DNA from: Hymenobacter elongatus
GTDB lineage: Bacteria > Bacteroidota > Bacteroidia > Cytophagales > Hymenobacteraceae
Assembly (NCBI RefSeq): GCF_004745955.1
Contig: NZ_SRLD01000014.1
Coordinates: 1 to 64,000, forward strand
DNA length: 64,000 bases
Direction of reading: 5' to 3'
This document shows positions 33,808 to 42,099 of this stretch, piece by piece. How positions within the stretch are numbered: the first letter of the stretch is position 1; every line of letters starts with the position of its first letter. The notes below the pieces were generated by a model. That model saw only the letters and a list, made by a program, of their open reading frames with translations, was not told where the DNA came from and did not search any database. The translations under genes were made by a program, and so were the position numbers.

Positions 33808-33981
33808 AGGCGCGGGAATGGGCCGGTAAAGATACGGGTGGCAACGGGACTGGCTAATCGGGCGGTTGATGGAAGGTAGTCGGGTAATCGGGCAAAAAAC
33901 ACGCTGGCTGAAGCACCGCCCAACTCCTGGCGAGACGCATTTTTTACGACTCCGAATCGCGCTAAATGGCTGCTGCTGTAG

Positions 33982-33989
33982 TAGCTTTG
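33982..33989 (+). promoter_or_regulatory. -7 promoter element of the T9SS repeat protein gene
   Basis: TAGCTTTG is a perfect TAnnTTTG match 33 bases before ATG 34023. No clear TTG was found at -33. Confidence 0.5.
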
Positions 33990-34022
33990 GGGGTTAACTG
34001 CCTGCCCAACTAATTCTTACGC

Positions 34023-35474
34023 ATGAAAAAATATCTACTTCTTCTCTTGTCAGCGTCAGGCATGAGCCTTGGTACGCTACACGCCCAGTCGATTTCGGAA
34101 ATGCCGGTGCGCCAGCCGTTCGAGCTGCCACAAGCACTGCGGCTGGAGAAATCGGGGCTGACCGCAGCCACAGCCCAGCGCAACAGTAACAGCACGGGGC
34201 GCAAGCCCGGTAAGGCTACCACATACGGCTGGAACTTTGCCGCCAACCAATGGCAGACGACAGCTTCGGTAGAAGCCTATACCTATGACAGCCAGGGCCG
34301 GCTCGCGCAGATAGTGGAGCGAGATTCGGCCACCCAACGGCTCACCGAGCGAATCAGCTGGACGTATAACGCCGCCGGGTTGCAAACCAGTGACTTGCAA
34401 GAAAAATGGGACGGCACGGTCTGGCAAAATCAGTCGCGCAGTCAGGATACCTACAACAGCTTCGGCTCCCTGACCGAGCACCTCGAGCAGAGTTGGGTGA
34501 ATGGGGCGTGGCAGAATCTGTTTCGCTTCACGCTCGACTACGATGCCCGCCACCACATCGTGGCCTCTACCAACGCGGCTTGGCGCAACAATGCCTGGGT
34601 TATCACCTACGGTACCCGGGCCACGGTCACATACAACGCTGCCGGGGCGGTGCTGGAAGAAACGCAAGACTATCTGGACCCGACTTCGGGCTTGTATAGC
34701 CCCGGTCCGCGCCGCCGCTATGCCTACCCCAGCCCCACGGCGCTGGAGTATTCCGAGCGCATAGACCAGCAGTGGCGGCCTGCCTCCAATACCTACGAAA
34801 ACCAGCAGCGCATTGCCAATATAGGGCGCGACGCCCAAGGCCGCGAAACGTCGTCGGAAAGTGAGTACTGGATTAATGGGGCCTGGGTGCTCAGCAGTCG
34901 GTTTACGACTGCCTACCAGGCCAACGGCAGCACGCAGGGCCTGTATGAGCAGCGCCAAAACAACGCCTGGGTGGGGCTGGGCCGCTACACGCACAGCTTC
35001 GACGAGCACGGCAATGAGTTGGGCAACGTCTCCGAAATCTTTGCCAATAACGCCTGGTCGGTGCAGGAAGCCTACCGCTATATTCTGCGCTACAATGCGG
35101 CGCAGGACCTGGTGGCCCGGATTCGGCAGAACTACGATACGACGGCTAAAAGCTACTACAGCTCTCTCAAACACATCTACAGCGGCTTTCAGAGCATCAC
35201 GCTGGGTGTGAACCCCGCCGCCGCTCTTGCCGCCCAAACCCAGCTCTACCCCAACCCAACGGAAGGCGCAGCCACGCTGGTGCTGAGCGGCCTTTCCAAC
35301 CAGGCAATTCCGGCCGAAATAGTGAATAGCCTGGGCCAGGTAGTGCAACGCCTGACGCTACAGCCCCACCAAGGCCACATGGAACTGGACCTGAGCTCAC
35401 AGCCCGCCGGTATGTATATCGTGCACTTGCAGACGGCCGCTGGGCTGGTCGTGAAGAAAGTAGTGCGAAAGTAG
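34023..35474 (+). CDS. T9SS-exported protein with about 30-residue W/Y repeats
   Basis: This 483-residue protein has a signal peptide (LLLSASGMSLGTLHAQ) and a C-terminal type A T9SS sorting domain (LYPNPTEGAATLVLSGL through GMYIVHLQTAAGLVVKKVVRK), so it is exported to the cell surface or medium. Between them are at least seven tandem units of about 30 residues with the pattern W-x-N-x-x-W ... Y-x-Y-D-x-x-G, for example WVNGAWQNLFRFTLDYD, WINGAWVLSSRFTTAY and FANNAWSVQEAYRYILRY. The units resemble YD/RHS-type beta repeats. The binding partner is unknown. Confidence 0.88.
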   Translation: MKKYLLLLLSASGMSLGTLHAQSISEMPVRQPFELPQALRLEKSGLTAATAQRNSNSTGRKPGKATTYGWNFAANQWQTTASVEAYTYDSQGRLAQIVERDSATQRLTERISWTYNAAGLQTSDLQEKWDGTVWQNQSRSQDTYNSFGSLTEHLEQSWVNGAWQNLFRFTLDYDARHHIVASTNAAWRNNAWVITYGTRATVTYNAAGAVLEETQDYLDPTSGLYSPGPRRRYAYPSPTALEYSERIDQQWRPASNTYENQQRIANIGRDAQGRETSSESEYWINGAWVLSSRFTTAYQANGSTQGLYEQRQNNAWVGLGRYTHSFDEHGNELGNVSEIFANNAWSVQEAYRYILRYNAAQDLVARIRQNYDTTAKSYYSSLKHIYSGFQSITLGVNPAAALAAQTQLYPNPTEGAATLVLSGLSNQAIPAEIVNSLGQVVQRLTLQPHQGHMELDLSSQPAGMYIVHLQTAAGLVVKKVVRK

Positions 35475-35506
35475 GTCGCAACTCACATGTATAACTGCAA
35501 CCAGGA

Positions 35507-35556
35507 AGGCCCGATTAAGTGCACTTGAGCGGGCCTTCCTGGTTGCGGCCCGTGCG
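35507..35556. terminator. Bidirectional terminator, 17-base perfect stem
   Basis: Arms 35507-35523 and 35540-35556 are complementary around a 16-base loop, between the convergent T9SS protein and hydrolase genes. Confidence 0.8.
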
Positions 35557-35559
35557 CCG

Positions 35560-36576
35560 TTAGTCCCACTCCGGCCAGCGCATCACCTCGCCCACGGCTG
35601 GCGTGTGCAGCTCGCCGCGCAGCATGTTGCCCGTCGCCACGTCCCGCAGGGTGCGCAGCGGCTCCGAGGCCGGCTCGTCCGACAAGTCGAAGGTGCCGTG
35701 GTGCATGGGCACCACGTGGCCGGCGCGCAGCACGTTGGCCGCCTTGGCTGCTTCGTGCGGGTTGGTATGGCTGAGCTGCATCATAAAGGTCGGCTTGTAG
35801 GCCCCGATGCCCACCAGGCAGATATCAATGGGCCCAAATTGTCGCTCGATTTCCTCGAAATGGCCGGCGTAGGCGCTATCGGCGGCGAAATAAATGAGCT
35901 TGCCCTGGGCCCGAAGCAGGAAGCTGCCCCAAAGCACGCGGTTCACGTCGGCAAGGCCGCGGCGGTGCCAGTGGGCGGCGGGCAGGTAGTACATTTCCAG
36001 CGGCGCAGCTGGGCCCAGGTCATACTGCTGCCACCAGCCGGCTTCCTGCACCGGCAGGCCCGGGGCCATGCCGCGCAGCAGCGGCCCCATCCGCAGCGAC
36101 GACAACACCCGCAGCTGCGGATTCTGGCGGGCCAGCAGCCTGATGGAAGCCTCGTCGAGATGGTCGCGGTGGCCGTGGCTGAGCAGCAGCAAGTCGATGT
36201 TAACCAGCTCCTCGGGGCGGCAGGGCAGCGGGTGGCGGCGCTTCAGAAACGCGGAATCGAAGAGCAGCGGGTCGAAAAGGAGCGTGGTGCCGCCCGTGCG
36301 CAGCACGAAGCTGGCGTGGCCCAGCCAGACCAGCCCGTCATCCTGGCCGCGCAGAAACTCCGAGCAGCTCACTACTTCCGGCGTCCAGGTGTCGGCCTTT
36401 TTCTCCTCCTTCTGCGGGTTTTCGGTCAGAAATTTCCAGCGAAACACATTGCTGAAATCGGGCGTGTAGAGGGTTTCGCCGTTAGCAAACTGCGCCCCGA
36501 AGAGCTTGTTGCCAGGGTAGCCGGGCTTAATGGTGCGCAGCTGTTCGTTGCGGGCGTAGGTAATGCGGGCGGCCAT
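35560..36576 (-). CDS. Metallo-beta-lactamase fold hydrolase (UlaG/NAPE-PLD-like)
   Basis: This 338-residue cytosolic enzyme has a metallo-beta-lactamase domain: VWLGHASFVLRTGGTTLLFD, the zinc motif LLLSHGHRDHLDEAS (HxHxDH), AHWHRRGLADVN, YFAADSAYAGHFEEI and VVPMHHGTFDLSDE. This layout is that of the N-acylphosphatidylethanolamine phospholipase D and UlaG-like branch; related Bacteroidota proteins are often annotated that way. There is no signal peptide from ATG 36576. The longer frame to 36621 overlaps the terminator of the upstream gene, so I rejected it. Confidence 0.9.
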   Translation of the reverse strand: MAARITYARNEQLRTIKPGYPGNKLFGAQFANGETLYTPDFSNVFRWKFLTENPQKEEKKADTWTPEVVSCSEFLRGQDDGLVWLGHASFVLRTGGTTLLFDPLLFDSAFLKRRHPLPCRPEELVNIDLLLLSHGHRDHLDEASIRLLARQNPQLRVLSSLRMGPLLRGMAPGLPVQEAGWWQQYDLGPAAPLEMYYLPAAHWHRRGLADVNRVLWGSFLLRAQGKLIYFAADSAYAGHFEEIERQFGPIDICLVGIGAYKPTFMMQLSHTNPHEAAKAANVLRAGHVVPMHHGTFDLSDEPASEPLRTLRDVATGNMLRGELHTPAVGEVMRWPEWD

Positions 36577-36612
36577 GCGGGCGGAAGTCGAAGGAGAAGC
36601 GGAAAGCCAAAG

Positions 36613-36653
36613 AAACGGCAAAGCCCCGGAAATTTCCCGGGGCTTTGCCGTTT
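36613..36653 (-). terminator. Terminator after the 36673 gene
   Basis: Arms 36613-36629 and 36637-36653 (17 bases) pair exactly around a 7-base loop. It lies between two minus-strand genes and 19 bases after the stop of the first. Confidence 0.8.
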
Positions 36654-36672
36654 CAGCTAGGGAATAGGAAGG

Positions 36673-37263
36673 TTAATACCCAAACGGCCCCACCGAAAAG
36701 GGTGAGTAGCCGGGCGCGACTCCGTTGGAAACCCGCACCCCGCCCGAAATTGTCATGTGCTCAGTTAGCTTGAAGTCGGCGCGCATGTTGACGCCCGAGC
36801 CCAGGTTGCTGAAGCCAGAATACGGGCTCAGGCCCGCGCCAACAGCAGGTGCCGTCAGATCTTTCCAGGCCGAGCCTACCAGCGTAACGCGCGGCGACAG
36901 GGCATAGGCGCCACCGCCCTGCACGATGTAGCGGTTCTGGCCCGCCAGCCCGATAGTACGCGTTCCTTCGGGCGTAGTAGCCCCAATGCCCGGCACGAGA
37001 TGCATGTACGTCAGGCCCGCGAATACCGAAAACCGCTTTGTCAGCTGGTAAGAGGCCAGGGGCGTGAGATACGACGCCGAGCCAAACCGACCCGCCGTGA
37101 CAAAGCCCGCACTCATACTATACGACGCCCGTGGACCGCCGAATCCCAGCTTCGGGGCAGCATCGGCTGGGGTGGGCGTGGTAGGCAGGGCCGTGGTTTG
37201 GGCCACCGCGGTTCCGGCCAAACAACCTAGCAGTGCACTCAGGGCAAGGGTAGAACGGAGCAT
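36673..37263 (-). CDS. Small predicted outer-membrane protein
   Basis: This 196-residue protein has a signal peptide (LSALLGCLAGTAVAQ) and alternating strands rich in Gly, Tyr and Ser (YSMSAGFVTAGRFG, FSVFAGLTYMHLVPG, MTISGGVRVSNG). It ends in GPFGY with an aromatic residue, as small beta-barrels often do. I infer an outer-membrane beta-barrel but do not recognise the family. A TATCTTG element on the minus strand near 37305 may be its promoter. ATG 37263 is chosen for the signal peptide. Confidence 0.7.
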   Translation of the reverse strand: MLRSTLALSALLGCLAGTAVAQTTALPTTPTPADAAPKLGFGGPRASYSMSAGFVTAGRFGSASYLTPLASYQLTKRFSVFAGLTYMHLVPGIGATTPEGTRTIGLAGQNRYIVQGGGAYALSPRVTLVGSAWKDLTAPAVGAGLSPYSGFSNLGSGVNMRADFKLTEHMTISGGVRVSNGVAPGYSPFSVGPFGY

Positions 37264-37420
37264 AGCCAAAGGGAAGGAGAAGGAGCGAATAATTTGGTTC
37301 AACAAGATACGAAACGTGGCCGCAGGAAAAAGAATGCCATATCAGACTCGTCGTTAAGAATCCGTTATCTAGCGGCGTATTTTTAGGCAGAGCAATGGCT
37401 GATTTCGTTTCCTGTCAACG

Positions 37421-37510
37421 AAGCTGTTTAGAACGTCGCTCGAAACACCCTAAAACGTCATGTCGACCAACGGGAGACATGATCTTCTATTTTACTTTCT
37501 AAACAGCCTC
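37421..37510. repeat. Palindromic intergenic repeat (copy B, shortened)
   Basis: It begins GAAGCTGTTTAG-like and ends TAAACAGCCTC. The segment 37457-37480 is identical to 24 bases inside copy A at 17061, but the second half of the inner palindrome is missing. So it looks like a deleted or decayed copy. Confidence 0.65.
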
Positions 37511-37647
37511 ATAAATATGTATTCCTTGTGCGCTACTGGAATTAACCCCGAATTTTTTTCAGACCAACTATTCCCTATCCCTCCTATTTGTCGCTCACAA
37601 CCTGCAGTGCTGCCTACCTTCCGCACCCCTATTATTTCCGCTATTCA

Positions 37648-37768
37648 CATGCCCGAATTAGTGCCGTTGTTTCCGGCCAAAAAGCTGCCTGCCCCCTTCA
37701 CCACGTTTCAGCCCGCCACAGCCCTACCCGATGTCGCCGAGCGGGTGCGCCACCTGCGCCACTGGTAG
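37648..37768 (+). pseudogene. Possible N-terminal remnant of a type IIG restriction-methylase
   Basis: A short frame starting MPELVPLFPAKK and ending VAERVRHLRHW reaches a TAG, after which QAGKDRY continues in the same frame to a second stop. N-termini of Eco57I-like type IIG restriction-modification enzymes in Bacteroidota have a similar Pro-rich start followed by an L-x-x-W-Q-Q helix. I therefore suspect a remnant left by decay. The evidence is thin and the rest of the gene is not present. It lies inside the 889-base gene-poor gap 37264-38152, together with repeats and an AT-rich hairpin. Confidence 0.25.
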
Positions 37769-37792
37769 CAGGCCGGTAAAGACCGCTACGTA

Positions 37793-37837
37793 TTTTTGGA
37801 GCATATTTTTTAGTTTTTGAAAAATATGCTCCAAAAA
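37793..37837. terminator. AT-rich perfect hairpin
   Basis: Arms 37793-37810 and 37820-37837 (18 bases, TTTTTGGAGC and so on) pair exactly around a 9-base loop. It has A/T tracts at both ends, so it could act as a terminator in either direction, although no intact gene ends here. Confidence 0.55.
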
Positions 37838-38036
37838 TCCAGCCGATCAAAACGCCCCGCGTACCGAAAGGGGCGCGGAGCGTTGGGCTCTTATTCATCC
37901 GGTTTTTCACCGGGCAAGGGAGGACGCACCCGTTTAGTGAATCATCGTTCCGTTGCACCGAACTCTTGCTGGTTGCGCCGGCTTTGAAGCAAGTGAGTTA
38001 AGTTCGGGCCGCCATCATCCGTGGCATTTTCAAGCT

Positions 38037-38111
38037 GAAGCTGTTTAGCAGGTCGCCGAAATCCATCAGCATGACAGTCTGATGGATTTCAGCGACCTGC
38101 TAAACAGCTTC
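38037..38111. repeat. Palindromic intergenic repeat (copy C)
   Basis: The arms start GAAGCTGTTTAGCAGGTCGC and close with the exact complement ending at 38111. An inner helix GAAATCCATCAG/CTGATGGATTTC follows and the central loop is about nine bases. The outer signature matches copies A and B. It directly precedes the open frame of the 38153 gene. Confidence 0.8.
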
Positions 38112-38152
38112 AATAGTTTCCTGCTTCCGAAGTTGCAGCGCCGCTGCTCGCA

Positions 38153-38614
38153 TTGCTGCCTCGGCACGACGTAGCCTTCGAAACCAACTCCGGCCGGCCG
38201 GCCTTCGACGTCACGTGTGCCAACCACGAAACGAGCACGCACTTCGTGGTAAAGTTGCATCCCCAGGATTTCGAAATAGTCCGCGGGTTGGAGGAAGCCC
38301 AAAATCAGCAGCTGATAGGCCAGGTGTCGCCCGACCATTACCTGTTCACGTTTACCGATGAGGAGCTGATAGATGTGCTGCTCAAACCCAACGAGTGGAA
38401 CGGCTTCGCCGTGACCCTGGCCCGCCAGATTCTACAGGATCGGGGCAAGCTAATCAGTTCCGAGGCAGTGCTTCTACTCCGCAAGCAGCGCACCGCCGAC
38501 CGGCAGGTTCTCGCCTACAGCGCCTCTGACCGGGTGCACGGCCTGCGCATCATGGTGCTGGGCGTGGTAATGGTTGTAGTACTGGTGTGCTTCCGCATCT
38601 ACTCTGCTACCTAA
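38153..38614 (+). CDS. Hypothetical protein with C-terminal membrane anchor, possibly 5'-truncated
   Basis: This 153-residue frame uses TTG 38153; no ATG or GTG is available. In the same frame the sequence is open and protein-like upstream (ASEVAAPLLA) until a TAG at 38114 that abuts repeat copy C. The repeat may therefore have cut off the true N-terminus. The body is soluble (VVKLHPQDFEIVRGLEEAQ, FTFTDEELIDVLLKPNEW) and ends with one membrane helix (IMVLGVVMVVVLVCF), leaving a short tail. I do not recognise the family. Its stop codon touches repeat copy D. Confidence 0.55.
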   Translation: MLPRHDVAFETNSGRPAFDVTCANHETSTHFVVKLHPQDFEIVRGLEEAQNQQLIGQVSPDHYLFTFTDEELIDVLLKPNEWNGFAVTLARQILQDRGKLISSEAVLLLRKQRTADRQVLAYSASDRVHGLRIMVLGVVMVVVLVCFRIYSAT

Positions 38615-38775
38615 GAAGCTGTTTGAGTTAGCAAAAAAAATCTGAAACGGTCATGCTCTATCTGGCGTCCGCTTGTCGAAGCATCTCTACCGCTTCGTTT
38701 GAGCAGCCCGACGAAGCGGTAGAGATGCTTCGACTTCGCTCAGCATGACCGTTCTGAATGACTCAGACAGCTTCT
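38614..38775. repeat. Palindromic intergenic repeat (copy D) filling the gap between two stop codons
   Basis: The ends are AGAAGCTGTTTGAGT and ACTCAGACAGCTTCT, with an inner helix TCGAAGCATCTCTACCGCTT against its complement around 38676-38733, and a GGTCATGC/GCATGACC pair further out. It spans exactly from the stop of the plus-strand gene to the stop of the minus-strand MFS gene, so it probably acts as their shared terminator. Confidence 0.8.
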
Positions 38776-40015
38776 AAGGGTGCGGCTGTGGCGTGAGCAC
38801 CTGCTCCGACTGGCGCAGCCCGCGCCACGCCTGCCAGGCCACGGCCGCTATGCAGGCTCCAAACCAAGCGAAGGGCAGCTCCAGCCGTACCACCGACAAA
38901 CCGCCACACACCACTATGGTAGCAAAGCTGGCCAGACCCTGCACGGCCTGGTTCAGCCCGAAAATCTCGCCTCGGTCCTCATCGGTCGTGCGCTGCGCCA
39001 GTAGTCCCTCCAGTAGCCCCTGAATCAGGGAGAGCGTGAAGCAGTCGAGCGTAATGATGACGTACAGCGCCCAGCGCGACTGGCCCACCAGGCCGTAGCT
39101 GGCCAGTACGGGCACGCTCACCAATGCCAGCCAGAAAATGGCCTTGCGCTGATTGATGCGGTCGGCGAAGTAGGTGTAGAAAACGTAGTTGATGGCAATG
39201 CTGAGCGCCCCGAAATACATGAAAAAGTAAGACAGCGCGCGGGCATCCATGCGCAGTGGCCCGAGGCTGGCAAAAGGCACGAAGTAGAAATAGTAGCCCG
39301 TGCTCATCGTCAGGGCCACTTGCATGAGCACGATGGCCCGCAGGCCACGAGCGGGTGTGTCTCGGGCCTGCAGGCGGGTCCAGATGGTGAAAACGTTCAG
39401 GGAGCGGCTCAGCTCGGCCCGCAGCTCGGCCCCGCGCACCCCGTTGCGTTGTGGGTGCGTTTCGCGGAGCCAGAAACTCAACCCTACGTTCACGGCCGCC
39501 AGCGCCACGGCCAGGCCTACTACATAGGTGGCCTGCTGGCCCACCGGCACGGCCAGCACCGTGAGCAGCACACCTGCCGCCATAGGCCCCAGCACAAAGC
39601 CCAGGGAGATAATAGCGCCCTCAATACCCAGATTCTTGAACAGGTCCTCCTTGGCCGAAATATCGGTAATGGCCGACCGCACCGTGGCATACATGCCGTT
39701 TGTCAGCCCGTCGCTGACGCGGTTGGTGAAGTACAGGCCCGCCCGCACCGGCAGCAGCAGGCAGTTGGCCAGCAAGGTGCCCACGGCCGATACAATCAGG
39801 ATGGGGCGGCGGCCGTAGCCATCGGAAAGCTTGCCTAGCACCGGGGCCGAAAACAGCTGCACCCCCAGAAACAGCGCTGTGCCCAACGACAGCCACAGCT
39901 GCGGCTGCCGCAGCCCACGCACGAACTCCGGCATAATCGGCCCAATGGCCGCTCCCACGATGACGTCCAGCAGAATAATGGCGTAAATCAGCACGAGGCG
40001 GAAGTCTTTGGGCAT
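38774..40015 (-). CDS. MFS transporter of the TetA-like drug:proton antiporter type
   Basis: This 413-residue inner-membrane protein has 12 predicted helices. It begins with the MFS pattern VLIYAIILLDVIVGAAIGPI and has the loop 2-3 signature GKLSDGYGRRPILI (G-x-x-x-D-x-x-G-R-R), typical of drug antiporters. A TetA-like arrangement follows (VRSAITDISAKEDLFKNLG, ALGFVLGPMAAG-like segment). It resembles TCR/Tet-type exporters, but a chromosomal housekeeping or other drug role is equally possible. Its stop lies at the edge of repeat copy D. Confidence 0.9.
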   Translation of the reverse strand: MPKDFRLVLIYAIILLDVIVGAAIGPIMPEFVRGLRQPQLWLSLGTALFLGVQLFSAPVLGKLSDGYGRRPILIVSAVGTLLANCLLLPVRAGLYFTNRVSDGLTNGMYATVRSAITDISAKEDLFKNLGIEGAIISLGFVLGPMAAGVLLTVLAVPVGQQATYVVGLAVALAAVNVGLSFWLRETHPQRNGVRGAELRAELSRSLNVFTIWTRLQARDTPARGLRAIVLMQVALTMSTGYYFYFVPFASLGPLRMDARALSYFFMYFGALSIAINYVFYTYFADRINQRKAIFWLALVSVPVLASYGLVGQSRWALYVIITLDCFTLSLIQGLLEGLLAQRTTDEDRGEIFGLNQAVQGLASFATIVVCGGLSVVRLELPFAWFGACIAAVAWQAWRGLRQSEQVLTPQPHP

Positions 40016-40102
40016 ACAGGATTGTTGGGTGCGGAATACAGGGAAACGGCTGTACGTAGGCGGTTGTTTGTGAAGGCCGAAGCGAAAAACGGGAAAAAGT
40101 AC

Positions 40103-40150
40103 CCCAAAAAAGGAAGGAACGCCGGTGCTGGCGTTCCTTCCTTTTTTGGG
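40103..40150 (-). terminator. Terminator after the M61 peptidase gene
   Basis: Arms 40103-40123 and 40130-40150 (21 bases, including A6 and T6 tracts) pair exactly around a 6-base loop. It lies 16 bases after the peptidase stop. Confidence 0.85.
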
Positions 40151-40166
40151 CGCTACCGGGCTACAG

Positions 40167-42002
40167 CTACTTGGCTTTCCCGTTCAGCCACTCCGCCCGA
40201 AATTTCTTCATAGCCTTTGTCACGGGGCGTTTTGCGGTTTCGTAGGTTACCACTTCCAGCGTCGGGTCTTCGGCCAGCGTAACCTGCGTGGTGCGCACGC
40301 CGCCGCGGGTGCGGTATTCCACGGCTACCGCGTCGCCGGGCTTGTGGGTGGCCAACAAGTCCTGCACTGCTTTGGCGCTGGTCAGGCGCTGACCGTCAAT
40401 CTTGCGCACCACGTCTTCCCGGTCGAGGCCGGCCTGGTAGAGCGGGCTGCCGATGAGGGTGCTGCCCACGGTGGCGGTGCTGTCGGCGGCGTTGTAGCTG
40501 AGGCGGCCCACAAAGCTCGCCTGTCCGGCTTTGGCGCGGCGCACCAGCAAGCCGGCCGGAGCCAGCAGCTCATCGAACTTTGGGAGCTGATGCCCCAGCA
40601 GATGCTGGCGGAAAAACTGGCCTGCAAATGCCGTGTCGCGGCTTACTTCGCCCAACACACGCTGCAAGTCAGCCAAGGTGTACGGGTTGGCGGGGGCGTA
40701 GTCGCGCTGCTCCTTGCCGTGCTGCCGCCACACGGCGCGCATGTAGGTGTCGAGGTCGGTTTTGTGATTTTGGCGCAGCAGCAAGTCCAGGGCCAAGGCG
40801 TTGGCGCCGCCGATGTAGTAGTAGGAGAGGTAGGTGTTGCCGCGGTTGTTGGGGTCGATGGCGGCGGCGGCATCCACGAAAGGAGCCTGCTGGCTCATGT
40901 GCACCGGCGAAAAGCGGGCCGCGCCAGGTGAGGTCAGCATAGCGCCCACCAGGCCGCTAAGGGTATACTTACAATACTGGTCGTCGGTAAAGATGCCGGC
41001 CCGGCGCATGAGCAAGTCGCCGTAGTATTGGGTGAAGCCCTCCGCAAACCAGAGCGAGTTGCTCATATTGGCCCGCTCGAAATCGAAGGGCTCCAGGTCG
41101 CGGGGACGGATGCGTTCCACGTTCCAGCTGTGGAAGAACTCGTGCGACACCGTGCCCAGATTGTTCATCACGTCGTCGCCGCGCAGGGGCCGGTTGCTGG
41201 TCACCGACGTGGAGTTGCGGTGCTCCATGCCATCGGAGCTGGTCTGAGGCAGGTAATTGACTACGAAGGTATAGCGCCCAAAATCGTATTGCGGCAGCCC
41301 CCCAAAGACGGCTGCGGCTTCTCGTACAATCTTCTTGGTTTTCGCCGTGTAGTCATCCAGCTCCGCGTCGGTGCCCTCGTGCAGTACGCTGAGCTCGATG
41401 GTGCGGCCCTGTTCCTGCCAGGAGCGGGTTTTCTGGGCCCCGAGCGAGGTGGGGCTATCCATCAGGTACTGCAAGTTTGGCGCGTAGTACGAGCCTTTAT
41501 CAGCATCGGGGCGCAGCTGCGTGGCCACCTGCCAGCCGGCGGGCAACTCAAACTTCACCTCGGCCGGTCGCTGCTCCTGCCCACGGGCGTAGGCCAGCGT
41601 GGCCGGAATGTTCAAATGGGCATGCTGCTGGTCGATGCCGGCGTAGGTGCCGTCGGTTCGGTCGCCAAACAGGGTGTAGGTAAAGCGCACCGTGCCGTCG
41701 TGGCCACTCACGTCCCAGCCGTAAGGATCGGGCCGGCTAACGGCCAACGATTTTCCCTTCGAGTCGGTAGCTTGCACATCGTAGACGTTTTTGGCGAATT
41801 CGTGCAGGGCGTAGCGGCCCGGCGAGCTGCGGGCCATCCGAACCTGCAGCGGGCCGGCTTTCAGCTCCGAAAACACCACCGACACCTGAGCTTCGTGGTG
41901 AACCGCATTAGGAAACGCAAGGGTATACTGCACCGGAGTCTGGGCCAGGGCCGCGACGGGTAGGGCCAGCGCCAGCAGGAGGGTAACGGCGGATTTCCGC
42001 AT
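40167..42002 (-). CDS. M61 family metallopeptidase (glycyl aminopeptidase-like)
   Basis: This secreted aminopeptidase has 611 residues and a signal peptide ending VAALAQ. The N-terminal beta domain is typical of M61 (HHEAQVSVVFSELKAGPLQV). The zinc site HEFFHSWN lies at about 287-294, with the third ligand Glu in WFAEGFTQYYGDLL. A C-terminal PDZ domain follows (LGSTLIGSPLYQAGLDRED-like region from about 500). The length is normal for the family. ATG 42002 was preferred over a TTG at 42008. Confidence 0.93.
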   Translation of the reverse strand: MRKSAVTLLLALALPVAALAQTPVQYTLAFPNAVHHEAQVSVVFSELKAGPLQVRMARSSPGRYALHEFAKNVYDVQATDSKGKSLAVSRPDPYGWDVSGHDGTVRFTYTLFGDRTDGTYAGIDQQHAHLNIPATLAYARGQEQRPAEVKFELPAGWQVATQLRPDADKGSYYAPNLQYLMDSPTSLGAQKTRSWQEQGRTIELSVLHEGTDAELDDYTAKTKKIVREAAAVFGGLPQYDFGRYTFVVNYLPQTSSDGMEHRNSTSVTSNRPLRGDDVMNNLGTVSHEFFHSWNVERIRPRDLEPFDFERANMSNSLWFAEGFTQYYGDLLMRRAGIFTDDQYCKYTLSGLVGAMLTSPGAARFSPVHMSQQAPFVDAAAAIDPNNRGNTYLSYYYIGGANALALDLLLRQNHKTDLDTYMRAVWRQHGKEQRDYAPANPYTLADLQRVLGEVSRDTAFAGQFFRQHLLGHQLPKFDELLAPAGLLVRRAKAGQASFVGRLSYNAADSTATVGSTLIGSPLYQAGLDREDVVRKIDGQRLTSAKAVQDLLATHKPGDAVAVEYRTRGGVRTTQVTLAEDPTLEVVTYETAKRPVTKAMKKFRAEWLNGKAK

Positions 42003-42099
42003 AAGCAAAGAAAGGGACGAGGATGAAGGCCTAAAAATAGGGCGCTTCGGTGCTACTTAAGCGTTGGCTCGATAGTTTTTCCCGCTGCCGCCTGGGTTC

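Noticed and set aside
35605-36660. A 351-codon plus-strand frame opposite the metallo-beta-lactamase hydrolase gene
   Set aside because: The minus-strand gene carries the HxHxDH motif. This frame is a GC-driven shadow and runs through a terminator.
37698-37958. An 86-codon minus-strand frame with a short hydrophobic run (VLIGWIFGAYF)
   Set aside because: It runs through an AT-rich palindromic hairpin, and the hydrophobic run comes from the stem. No start context or homology is evident.
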